DNA from: Cantharellus purpuraceus
Lineage: Eukaryota; Basidiomycota; Agaricomycetes; Cantharellales; Hydnaceae
Assembly (NCBI GenBank): GCA_025174535.1
Contig: JALBUN010000049.1
Location: 620,001 to 684,000 of the forward strand
Direction of reading: 5' to 3'
DNA: 64,000 nucleotides
The translations under genes were made by a program, and so were the position numbers. This document shows positions 13,760-23,961 of this stretch, in pieces. The notes beneath the pieces are model-generated. The model saw only the letters and a list, made by a program, of their open reading frames with translations, did not search any database and was not told where the DNA came from. Numbering within the stretch: the first letter of the stretch is position 1; each line of letters opens with the position of its first letter.

Positions 13760-14769
13760 GATGGTGGAGACAAGGACGAGGAAGGAAGGGCGCCAACATA
13801 TGACTTCGCTTGCTTAAGGCCCACAATCGGGTCCTTGTTGACTCTCTGTTCGGGGAAGCGTGGGAAATACCCACATGGGTGCCTGTGGACGCGTACTAAA
13901 TGTGATCGGTCATTCAGGCCGTTGACACCATCTCCATATGACGAAGGGCTCTGGACGACTCCATTGTTGAACTAGCACATCCCCTGTCAACAAGGCCGCG
14001 CCCACATTCTAGAAAGCATACAGTGCAAGTGACAGGAGACGCCGATATTACGCTCTGACTCATGGCAAGTCAACTTGAATAGAACTCGCTAAGAAGCTGA
14101 GAGACAATAGATCATTGGCTGGATCTGCGCGAAGTAGTGAAAGGCGTTGGTCGGACGCCCAAATGAATGTTCGTGACGACAATCGGTTGGTGTCAAATCT
14201 GTCAGTCACTATAGATCTTCATTTCCCTTTCGTGCCATTTATTGGTTGGTCACTAACATCATCGAGTTCTGGGAAAAACTCGTTACGCCCAGGTCGAACT
14301 GGAGATAGATAGGCACAATTAGTGCCCAGTGCATTATATCCGCCCAGTTGGGCGCTTTTGCCATCGGGATCTGGGAAGACAACGCTGCTGCAAGTGGCAT
14401 CGAACGGAAGCACGACTTTGAGTCGAAAGGCTGACTGCCAGGGACCAGGGCGGTATCGAATATTAAAAAAGAAGAGACAACTGATACAGGACCGATATCT
14501 AGTTTCATTCATGATGCATCAGGCCGTCAGGGCCAGTGATCATCTACCTATTGTCTGCAGCCTATTGATGAGGCATCATGTCGCACGGACCGAATGTCCA
14601 AGGGTATGGGGCTGGATGAGAAGAAAGAAGGATTTGAACTCTAGCTCAAGATGTTATATGCCGTATAAGCCAAGACCGTGCGACCTGGACACATCCGACC
14701 TAGCTTACATAAGAAACAGGTACTCGGTGAATTTGACTAGGAGAAACCCCTTCCTTCGGAAAGGTCCAG
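13760..14769. other. Kinase upstream region and unassigned DNA before the retroelement island
   Basis: The first few hundred bases are the likely kinase promoter. From about 14,100 only short uninformative open frames are present. The border with the repeat island begins near 14,770, where the sequence starts to resemble the end of LTR family B in reverse. Confidence 0.4.
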
Positions 14770-14870
14770 TGTTATGCACTAAGTTGCAGTTTGGAGTGTC
14801 AGAGTCAGAGCAAGTGTTGGGGTTGATGGATTGGACTGATCCCAGCCTATGTGCAGTGCCCTCATGTTGA
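14770..14870 (-). repeat. Degenerate LTR-B end (reverse orientation)
   Basis: TGTTATGCACTAAG at 14,771 resembles the reverse complement of the LTR-B 3' end (TGTTACGCACTAGG). It is followed by a diverged copy of the segment that reads CTTATGTGCTGTGCCCTCA in other copies (here CCTATGTGCAGTGCCCTCA). Similarity then fades before LTR-A starts at 14,959. It is probably an old LTR-B fragment on the left edge of the island. Confidence 0.4.
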
Positions 14871-14958
14871 CCTACAGCATGTCCAATTTGGAGTCAGAGT
14901 CAGAGATGGATGTCAAGATCATAATTTCCTTAGGCCTATGGAAATGTAAGGCAGACTC

Positions 14959-16958
14959 TGTATGGGAACCACCTTTTCCCTATCAAATTCCATTTATGCA
15001 GCACCAATGTGCTATTCCTTGCTTTTCCATTCCTAAATATCAGCATATATTTGATGCTTGTACCTGGAATGGACTTATTCAAATATTCTCTATTTTTCCA
15101 TATTTTTCTGGGAATATTCCATGCAGAACTCGGCTCAGAATCATTTATTTCTGCTGTGCTACAGTTGTGGACCCATAGGCATCCACAAACCTTCACACAG
15201 CCAGCTCTCCCCTTTTGAACCAGGCATTTGGCCTGAATTCAAGCTCAGATGTCTCTGATCAATAAATATTCTGTAACTTAACAACCACAGCCTCTCAGGG
15301 CACTATTTTCCATGGAGATCATCACATGACATGTGGCTATCCATGGCTGTCCAAACCAGTGCAGAAAACAGGGTGGACACCCTTCTTTTTGCCTGATCAG
15401 TGCCTAGCTCAGGGATCAGATCAGCTGATGGGTGATCAAATCAGGTGATTGCCTTGGAATATTCTACCCCTTTCCATAACATTCTAGCTGTTTCCCTCTA
15501 TTATTAGATAGAACTTTCCAGAACCATTATTCAGCTCCTGATCAGTGTTAGTGCTGTGATCAGATCCTGTGATTGGCTTGGAATATTCGACCCCTTTCTT
15601 CCACCTTCCACAACCTTCCAGTAGTTTCCATCTATTAATAGGTAGAATATTCCAGAACCATTAGTCAGCCCCTGTAAATACAATATATAAGGAGGCCATT
15701 CTGCCTCTGAAAGAATAACATATCATCATATTCTACCCATCTTCTGCACACCAGTGTGACTAGAGTGACATACAGTGTCATCCTCTATCTCAGTAACTGT
15801 TGATTACCAGTTCAAGGATCTTTTACAGTTGTGTAACTGTACTTGATTGCACTCGAAGTAGTGATATTCCTGCTTTGGGCGTGAGTGTAGTATCTGCCTC
15901 ACATGACTACGAATCTACAGGGTGAGATTGTCTGTCAATAGTCCTGCCATTAATGCTCTTGTTTAAGTTACTAGTGTGTACTGCCTTTGCAGAGCATTAG
16001 AAGCTTGAACTCATGTGAAGCAGTTGCTAGACTACTTCACACATTGCTGTTACCTGCTTCAGAGTGCCACTGGTTGGATGGTTGGATTATCCACCTACTT
16101 CCTTTAGCCTCTAAGTGCATTCCCATCTTTTTGGAATATCTGGACCCCTAAGCGTCCATGAACTCTAGACTCTGGAAGTCTTATTCATTTCTTGCTGCTA
16201 AGACGCTTATTCAGAAATACAACAAATACGTATGTACAACCTATTTTCCTCAAATTTTATACAATACACTTCAATTCAAACTTATTTTCATATTTCAACA
16301 TGATTCTCAAATTTTACACAATATACTAGATTAAAACATATTGTGATATTTTGGCATAATTCTCAAAAATAATTCTTTTTTTCCTGATTTAGTGGTGGCA
16401 ACTCTCTTGAGGGAACATCCAAATATCATTGATTCTTTCTTATACAATACTTGTAACATAATTTGAACTATCTTTAATCCCCACCTGGTATTTGTATATC
16501 TAAATACCCTATATAATACCAATTATATTCATATATACATTCCTATTATGTACATGTAAATGATTATGTTCATCTCAACCAAATGTCTTATCTTTAAAAG
16601 TTTATTAAAATATAGAATATATGTTTATATTTATGAAAATTTCACACATCCGAAATCTTTTAAGATATCCAAATTGTAACTCCCTGGCTTTATGTATCAT
16701 TGAAATTCTGATGTATATCTCATATACATCAGAATATTGTATACTGACATGATTCCGAACAAGCGTCTAAGAAATGTATTACCTTTCTGCGTATAGTCTG
16801 CATTGACCAATACAAAGGATTGTAACCAAAGTACAAACATTAAATTGTTTCTGGAGTTGTGCTGCAGCAGATTTTGATATTCTTCTCAGCTGTTCATTCA
16901 TGGAATTGTGGTGATTTAGAGTTTGCCCTAACACCATAATTTTGTGGGTTCCAAAACA
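14959..16958 (+). mobile_element. LTR-A copy 1 (~1.43 kb LTR, interrupted by a MITE)
   Basis: Begins TGTATGGGAACC and ends GGTTCCAAAACA, an imperfect 12-bp terminal inverted repeat with the TG...CA ends typical of LTRs. Removing the 566-bp MITE and one TAA leaves 1431 bp, matching copies at 17196-18627, 21512-22938 and, less exactly, 23962-25413. A TATA box (TATATAA) lies at 15684-15690, so U3 is about 725 bp. There is no 5-bp duplication between GACTC on the left and GTGCC on the right, so its ends have been rearranged. No gag-pol belonging clearly to this LTR is seen in the window. Confidence 0.85.
16202..16767. mobile_element. MITE, Harbinger-like, inserted in LTR-A copy 1
   Basis: A 566-bp AT-rich, non-coding insertion bounded by 15-bp terminal inverted repeats, GACGCTTATTCAGAA on the left and GACGCTTGTTCGGAA read from the right, 13 of 15 identical. 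It is flanked by a direct TAA duplication (16199-16201 and 16768-16770). The uninterrupted LTR-A copies read TGCTAAGAAATG at this point with one TAA, which shows the empty site. A 3-bp TWA target duplication is characteristic of PIF/Harbinger elements, so the superfamily is an inference. No transposase is encoded, so it would depend on a source element elsewhere. Confidence 0.8.
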
Positions 16959-17195
16959 GTGCCACTGGTTGGATGGTTGGATTCATCCACCTACTTCCTT
17001 TAGCCTCTAAGTGCATTCCCCTCTTTTTGGAATATCTGGACCCCTAAGTGTCCATGAACTCTAGGCTCTGGAAGTCTTATTCATTTCTTGCTGCTAAGAA
17101 ATGTATTACTTTTCTGCATATAGTCTGCATTGACCAATACAAAGGATTGTAACCTAAGTACAAATGTTAAATTGTTTCTGGAGTTGTGCTGCAGC
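16959..17195 (+). repeat. Partial LTR-A copy in tandem
   Basis: Starts GTGCCACTGGTTGG, which matches LTR-A copy 1 from about 16,062, and runs in the same orientation through CTGCAGC, where the inverted copy 2 begins. It contains the uninterrupted TGCTAAGAAATG site that serves as the empty-site reference for the MITE. It is a 237-bp internal/3' piece of LTR-A lacking both LTR ends. Confidence 0.75.
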
Positions 17196-18627
17196 TGTTT
17201 TGGAACCCGCAAAATTATGGTGTTAGGGCAAACTCTAAATCACCACAATTCCGTGAATGAACAGCTGAGAAGAATATCAAACCCTGCTGCAGCACAACTC
17301 CAGAAACAATTTAACGTTTGTACTTTGGTTACAATCCTTTGTATTGGTCAATGCAGACTATACGCAGAAAGGTAATACATTTCTTAGCAGCAAGAAATGA
17401 ATAAGACTTCCAGAGTCTAGAGTTCACGGACGCTTAGGGGTCCAGATATTCTGAAAAGATGGGAATGCACTTAGAGGCTAAAGGAAGTAGGTGGATAATC
17501 CAACCATCCAACCAGTGGCACTCTGAAGCAGGTAACAGCAATGTGTGAAGTAGTCTAGCAACTGCTTCACATGAGTTCAAGCTTCTAATGCTCTGCAAAG
17601 GCAGTACACACTAGTAACTTAAACAAGAGCATTAATGGCAGGACTATTGACAGACAATCTCACCCTGTAGATTCGTAGTCATGTGAGGCAGATACTACAC
17701 TCACGCCCAAAGCAGGAATATCACTACTTCGAGTGCAATCAAGTACAGTTACACAACTGTAAAAGATCCTTGAACTGGTAATCAACAGTTACTGAGATAG
17801 AGGATGACACTGTATGTCACTCTAGTCACACTGGTGTGCAGAAGATGGGTAGAATATGATGATATGTTATTCTTTCAGAGGCAGAATGGCCTCCTTATAT
17901 ATTGTATTTACAGGGGCTGACTAATGGTTCTGGAATATTCTACCTATTAATAGATGGAAACTACTGGAAGGTTGTGGAAGGTGGAAGAAAGGGGTCGAAT
18001 ATTCCAAGCCAATCACAGGATCTGATCACAGCACTAACACTGATCAGGAGCTGAATAATGGTTCTGGAAAGTTCTATCTAATAATAGAGGGAAACAGCTA
18101 GAATGTTATGGAAAGGGGTAGAATATTCCAAGGCAATCACCTGATTTGATCACCCATCAGCTGATCTGATCCCTGAGCTAGGCACTGATCAGGCAAAAAG
18201 AAGGGTGTCCACCCTGTTTTCTGCACTGGTTTGGACAGCCATGGATAGCCACATGTCATGTGATGATCTCCATGGAAAATAGTGCCCTGAGAGGCTGTGG
18301 TTGTTAAGTTACAGAATATTTATTGATCAGAGACATCTGAGCTTGAATTCAGGCCAAATGCCTGGTTCAAAGGTGGATAGCCGGCTGTGTGAAGGTTTGT
18401 GGGCGCCTATGGGTCCACAACTGTAGCACAGCAGAAATAAATGATTCTGAGCCGAGTTCTGCATGGAATATTCCCAGAAAAAATATGGAAAAATAGAGAA
18501 TATTTGAATAAGTCCATTCCAGGTACAAGCATCAAATATATGCTGATATTTAGGAATGGAAAAGCAAAGAATAGCACATTGGTGCTGCATAAATGGAATT
18601 TGATAGGGAAAAGGTGGTTCCCATACA
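17196..18627 (-). mobile_element. LTR-A copy 2, inverted relative to copy 1
   Basis: Reads TGTTTTGGAACC at the left and GGTTCCCATACA at the right, so it is a complete 1432-bp LTR-A on the minus strand. Compared by eye, about 270 bases (15,361-15,630 against the reverse complement of 17,970-18,235) are identical to copy 1. With copy 1 it forms a long inverted repeat separated by only 237 bp. No 5-bp target duplication: GCAGC left, GGTTG right. Its right end cuts into an LTR-B copy. Confidence 0.85.
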
Positions 18628-18949
18628 GGTTGGAACGGACTTGGATTCAGCTTATGTGCTGCGCCCTCACTAATACTGGTGTCCAAGATTTCAGAGATGG
18701 AGTATGACTTAGAGAGTTAGGATCGGACTTAGGAACTAGGCATGATTCGATATTCGAACTGGGGAATGAAGTCCCCAGTTGGGCATGCTGATGCATCAAT
18801 CGGAACCGGAGACGGATGGGCGGAATCAGCGGTGACAATCGGACAGGTAGATGGAGACAGTGGTTTCCAAATGGAGTATAGATTTCATATGCATGGGGAT
18901 CTGAGTGGATCGGATGGGGATCTGGACATTAATGAATATAGTCATAACA
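18628..18949 (-). repeat. LTR-B partial copy (minus), truncated by LTR-A copy 2
   Basis: Matches the reverse complement of 20975 to about 21,400. Its 5' terminus TGTTATGAC lies at 18949 and points away from the pol fragment at 18950-20974. The 3' end is missing because LTR-A copy 2 abuts at 18627. It contains the same stem-loop as the other LTR-B copies (AACTGGGG...CCCCAGTT at about 18,758-18,780). Confidence 0.75.
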
Positions 18950-20974
18950 ATGTCGGAGCGGAGTTGGTTGATGTCCATAATGGTGACAGCTTGGAGGGTG
19001 GGAGTCATGAGGGTGGATGCCTGTAGGGACGATGCCAGCTGCTTGTTAGTGAACACAGGACGAAGGTTGTGTGGGTTTACAGTGGCATAGTCGCTACTCC
19101 CCTCTTTAGGGTAGACGCCCCAGCGTCTAGTTAATGCATCCGGCTTTGCTCCAAGTCGACCAGGATGGAAATGGATAACGAGGTTGAACTGAGACAGGTA
19201 TTCAGACCATCGGACTTGTCTCCAGGTGAGTAGTTTTGTTGTGGAGAAGTATTCCAAGTTCTTGTGGTCCGTTATGACGTCCACTGGATCAGAGGGACCT
19301 TTGAGGTAGTGTCTCCATATCCGGAAGGCTTCATATATGGCAAGGAGCTCTTTGTCATGGATGTCATAGTTCAGTTTGGGGGGCATAAATGTATGTGAGT
19401 GAAAAGTGATCGGATGGACTTGTCCATCATCCGGAGAGATGATGGACAGGATCGTGGCAAGTGCATAGTCAGAGGCATCGGTCTCTAATAGGATAGGAGC
19501 ATCTGGAACCCAATGAGTCAGTATCGGAGCGGAAGTAAAGGCCTTCTTCAAGGTCTCAAAGCTCTGTCTACATTTGTCAGTGAAATTCCATTGGGTACCC
19601 TTCCTAGTAAGTCGGGTGAGCGGAACGGTGATATCAGAGTAGCTGTAAATGAAGCGGTGGTAGAAGTTGGCAAACCCCAGGAAGGACTGTATGTCTTTGA
19701 CTTTCCGCAGCTCCGGCCATTCCTGTATGGCTTTGATTTTGTCGTTGGACATTGTCAGTCCTGCTGGGGAGAGGATATAGCCTAGATACTCGACTGAGTC
19801 GGAGTGGAATTCACATTTGTCAGCACGGGCAAAAAGGCCATGTTTTCAGAGACGTTGGAGTACCTCTTGGACATGGGTCCAATGCTCTTCTTCATTATCC
19901 GAATATACTAAAATGTCATCTAAGTAAACGAGGACGGTCACATCGAGGAGGTCAGTGAAGATCATTCATGAACCTCTGGAAGGCGGCCGGAGCATTGGTT
20001 AGTCCAAAGGGCATGACACACCATTCGAAAGATCCATATCGAGTGCAGAAAGTCATTTTCCATTTGTCGCCATCTCGGATGCGGACTAGGTGGTAGGTAT
20101 GCCAGAGATCTATTTTGGAATAGATCTTAGCCTTTCGAGGACTCTCAAGTAGGTCCACGGTGTGGGGTATTGGGTATTGGTCTTTCTTGGTGATCTTGTT
20201 AAGTCCACAGAAGTCAATGCATAGACAGAGTGATCCGTCCTTTTTGCGGACAAATAGGACCGGAGCTCCATGAGGAGATAGGGATGGGCAGATGAAGCCT
20301 GTGGCCAAGTTCTCATCTATGAATGTTCAGAGAGCCAGTAGCTCTTTTTGGGATAGCAAGTAGATAGGGCCAAGTGGAGGGGTGGAGTTGTCATTCAACT
20401 CAATCTTGAGATCGTATGGTTGGTGTTCTGCTAGGGAGTCAGCTTTAGACTTGCTGAACACGTCGGCGAACTCATGATACTCCTTGGGAACCATAGATAG
20501 GTCTGGTGGAGTTGATCGGGCAGAACAGGCGGCGAGGAACATCGGATCAGAGAGATGAACCTGGAATGTGTGAGAGCCATCCAGTTTGCTTAGTCTGGTG
20601 AAGACCATAGCGTCCACCATCAATATAGATGGAGGGGTAGGCGGAGTATCTATCAGAGTGGAGTCAGTGGAGGCAGAAGATAATTTCGCACCTATAGTTG
20701 CTGGTGACGTCAGGAAGGACACAACCTGTGCTGGAGAACGGAATGTGATATGGCCCAATGCCCAGTCAATCAACGGATTGTAGCGGGTGAGCCAATTATG
20801 TCTGAGAACCACAGAACAGCTGGAGTCAAGCGGAGTAACATAGAATGTAAGGTTCTGGATTTCTCCGACAGAAAAACGGATAGACAGATCTATAGCTCGT
20901 GAAATAACAACATTAGTAGTGCCATCAAATAATCGGAGTGATATCAGAGTTATGGTGTATGTATGGAGTTTATG
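18950..20974 (-). pseudogene. Ty3/gypsy pol fragment (protease, RT, RNase H), broken
   Basis: A minus-strand relic of a chromovirus-type polyprotein. From right to left: the downstream half of the retropepsin (RLFDGTTN... and TFYVTPLDSSCSVVL at about 20,800-20,950; the catalytic Asp part is missing), then reverse transcriptase ([40 protein letters not shown] at about 19,905-20,280), then RNase H (LLETDASDYAL, LNYDIHDKELLAI, about 19,270-19,500). Integrase and gag are absent. It is broken by TGA stops near 20,324 and 19,846, both where an Arg CGA would be expected, and by a frameshift near 19,960 just before the YLDD box. Both ends stop exactly at LTR-B termini. It is not functional. Confidence 0.9.
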
Positions 20975-21480
20975 TGTTATGACTATATTCATTAATGTCC
21001 AGATCCCCATCCGATCCACTCAGATCCCCACGCATATGAAATCTATACTCCATTTGGAAACCGCCGTCTCCATTGTCACCACCGATTCCGCCCATCCGTC
21101 TCCGGTTCCGATTGATGCATCAGCATCACCATAGGAACCCAGACATCCGTCCCCGTTGGACTTGGACATACTCATGTAAGGCCGTCAGCCTTGGAGACCC
21201 ATCACCAGAGTAATTATTATTAGATTTCAAAATATGTATTTAAGTTGCCCGACTGGGGACTTCATTCCCCAGTTCGAATATCAAATCACGCTTAGTTCCT
21301 AAGTCCAATCCTAACTCTCTAAGTCATACTCCGCCTCCGAAATCTCAGACACCAGTATTAGTGAGGGCACAGCACATAAGCTGAAGCCAAGTCCGTTCCG
21401 ACCCCATGACATGCTCCGACTCCGACCCAACCTCTGACCCAATCTCCGACCCCCAATCGGACCTAGTGCGTAACATTATG
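20970..21480. repeat. Candidate 5-bp target duplication TTATG around LTR-B copy
   Basis: The five bases left of the LTR (20970-20974) and the five right of it (21476-21480) both read TTATG. That is the length expected for retrotransposon integrase. By chance such a match occurs about once in a thousand sites. If real, this LTR-B is a solo LTR inserted into other sequence, and the pol fragment on its left would once have continued into the DNA on its right. Confidence 0.6.
20975..21475 (+). mobile_element. LTR-B full copy (501 bp)
   Basis: Starts TGTTATGACTATATTC and ends TAGTGCGTAACA, giving TGTTA...TAACA ends. It contains a perfect stem-loop ACTGGGG-ACTTCATT-CCCCAGT at about 21,261-21,282. 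It is oriented opposite to the pol fragment it touches, and its 5' end abuts the truncated protease sequence. No target duplication: TTATG left, TTATG right is a possible 5-bp match (20970-20974 and 21476-21480), worth checking because a match here would make this a true solo insertion. Confidence 0.8.
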
Positions 21481-21511
21481 TAAATTGGAAAAAGAGGAAT
21501 CGAGGAAACAG

Positions 21512-22938
21512 TGTATGGGAACCACCTTTTCCCTATCAAATTCCATTTATGCAGCACCAATGTGCTATTCCTTGCTTTTCCATTCCTAAATATCAGCATA
21601 TATTTGATGCTTGTACCTGGAATGGACTTATTCAAATATTCTCTATTTTTCCATATTTTTCTGGGAATATTCCATGCAGAACTCGGCCCAGAATCATTTA
21701 TTTCTGCTGTGCTACAGTTGTGGACCCATAGGTGCCCACAAACCTTCACACAGCCGGCTATCCACCTTTGGACCAGGCATTCGGCCTGAATTCAAGCTCA
21801 GATGTCTCTGATCAATAAATATTCTGTAACTTAACAACCACAGCCTCTCAGGGCACTATTTTCCATGGAGATCATCACCTGAGATGTGGCTATCCATGGC
21901 TGTCCAAACCAGTGCAGAAAACAGGGTGGATACCCTTCTTTTTGTCTGATCAGTGCCTAGCTCAGGGATCAGAGCAGGTGATTGATGATCAGATCAGGTG
22001 ATTGCCTTGGAATATTCTATGCCTTCCCATAACATTCTAGCTGTTTCCTTCTATTATTAGATAGAACTTTCCAGAACCATTATTCAGCTCCTGATCAGTG
22101 TTAGTCCAGTGATCAGAACCTGTGATTGGCTTGGAATATTCGACCCCTGTCTTCCACCTTCCACTCCAATAGTTTCCATCTATTAATAGGTAGAATATTC
22201 CAGAACCATTAGTCAGCCCCTGTAAATACAATATATAAGGAGGTCATTCTGCCCCTGAAATAGTAACATATTCAATATATTCTACCCATCTTCTGCACAC
22301 CAGTGTGACTAGAGTGACATACAGTGTCATCCTCCATCTCAGTAACTGTTGATTACCAGTTCAAGGATCTTTTACAGTTGTGTAACTGTACTTGATTGCA
22401 CTCGAAGTAGTGATATTCCTGCTTTGGGCGTGAGTGTAGTATCTGCCTCACGTGACTACGAATCTACAGGGTGAGATTGTCTGTCAATAGTCCTGCCATT
22501 AATGCTCTTGTTTAAGTTACTGGTGTGTACTGCCTTTGCAGAGCATTAGAAGCTTGAACTTGTGTGAAGCAGTTGCTAGACTACTTCACACATTGCTGTT
22601 ACCTGCTTCAGAGTGCCACTGGTTGGATGGTTGGATTATCCACCTACTTCCTTTAGCCTCTAAGTGCATTCCCTTCTTTTCAGAATATCTGGACCCCTAA
22701 GCGTCCGTGAACTCTAGACTCTGGAAGTCTTATTCATTTCTTGCTGCTAAGAAATGTATTACTTTTCTGCATATAGTCTGCATTGACCAATACAAAGGAT
22801 TGTAACCAAAGTACAAACATTAAATTGTTTCTGGAGTTGTGCTGCAGCAGGGTTTGATATTCTTCTCAGCTGTTCATTCATGGAATTGTGATGATTTAGA
22901 GTTTGCCCTAACACCATAATTTTGCAGGTTCCAAAACA
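21512..22938 (+). mobile_element. LTR-A copy 3 (1427 bp)
   Basis: Complete copy from TGTATGGGAACC to GGTTCCAAAACA in the plus orientation, lying 36 bp after LTR-B. TATA box (TATATAA) near 22,232. It differs from copies 1 and 2 at many positions (for example AGAGCAGGTGATTGATGATC against AGATCAGCTGATGGGTGATC), so it is an older or separate insertion. There is no 5-bp duplication (AACAG left, ATGCC right). Confidence 0.85.
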
Positions 22939-23056
22939 ATGCCCCTCCTTGTATATGTCTCCAGACCCCCAGTATAACTCCAACTGCACCCAATCGTCTC
23001 ACCTATTCAATCCATGGACATGAGGCCTCAAGGGCTCAGCCTTAATGGAGAGATAC
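22939..23056. other. Short spacer between LTR-A copy 3 and LTR-B copy
   Basis: 118 bp that match neither LTR. It could be the continuation of the copia gag relic found right of 23,778, but I see no reading frame that proves this. Confidence 0.3.
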
Positions 23057-23778
23057 TGTTATGACTATATTCATTAACCAGATCCCCATCCAATCCACTC
23101 AGATCCCTGTGCACATGAAATCTATACTCCATTTGGAAACTGTCACATCTCCATTTAGTCTGTCCAATTGTTACCATTGACCTCACTCACCCGCCTCCAG
23201 TTCCAATTGATGCATCACCATCACCATAGGAACCCAGACATCTGTCCCTGTTGGACTCAGACATATTCATGTAAAGCTGTCAGCCTCAGAGACCCATCAC
23301 TGGAGCAACTATTATTAGATTTCAAATATGTACTTAAGCTGTACAACTGGGGACTTCATTCCCAGTTCAAATATCAAATCACACCTAGCTCCTAAGTCTG
23401 ATCCAAACTATCTAAGTCATACTCTGTCTCCAAAATCTCAGACACAGGCATTAGTGAGGGCACAGCACATAAGCTGAAGCCAAGTCCGTTCCAATCCCCA
23501 TGACACACCCCAATCCCCATGACACACCCCAATCCCCATGACACACCCCAATCCCCATGACACACCCCAATCCCCATGACACACCCCAATCCCCATGACA
23601 CACCCCAATCCCCATGACACACCCCAATCCCCATGACACACCCCAATCCCCATGACACACCCCAATCCCCATGACACACCCCAATCCCCATGACACACCC
23701 CAATCCCCAATCCCCACTCCAACTCCAACCCCAACTCCAACACAAGTTCTGACCCCCAACTGGACCTAGTGTGTAACA
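23057..23778 (+). mobile_element. LTR-B copy with expanded minisatellite (722 bp)
   Basis: Starts TGTTATGACTATATTC and ends TAGTGTGTAACA. It is about 221 bp longer than the 501-bp copy because of an 11-unit array of a 19-bp repeat near its 3' end. Many CpG positions of the other copy read TpG or CpA here, so it looks older and more decayed. Flanks GATAC and AGTGT give no target duplication. Confidence 0.8.
23491..23699. repeat. Minisatellite, 11 units of 19 bp
   Basis: Eleven uninterrupted, apparently identical units of CCAATCCCCATGACACACC, 209 bp, followed by a partial unit. The array lies inside an LTR-B copy; the other complete LTR-B has no such array at the same place. Because 19 is not a multiple of three, the array stays open in all three minus-strand frames and gives spurious Gly/Trp/Val-rich open frames. 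Confidence 0.95.
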
Positions 23779-23961
23779 AGTGTCCCACATCTGCTTCAAA
23801 GTTTGGGCTTTTGAAATGTGCAGCCATTGAGAACTCTCAGTGGCACCCTTCATGAGACCCTGAACTGTCTGATCACACAGCAACCAATCCATGTGCTCCT
23901 TCTGCTCAAGCTTCCATTCTGCAGTAGCCACCTTTGCACTGGATGGTGTTTCCAGACATGT

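Noticed and set aside
14625..14700. tRNA-like T-loop (GTTCAAATCC on the minus strand)
   Set aside because: The flanking bases do not form a T stem, and I could not fit a D arm, anticodon arm and acceptor stem.
14959..16958. LTR-A as a DNA transposon because of 12-bp terminal inverted repeats
   Set aside because: TG...CA ends, an internal TATA box, a 5-bp target duplication on copy 4 and no coding capacity fit an LTR better.
23491..23699. CRISPR-like array
   Set aside because: Units are contiguous with no spacers, lie in an LTR, and the genome is eukaryotic.
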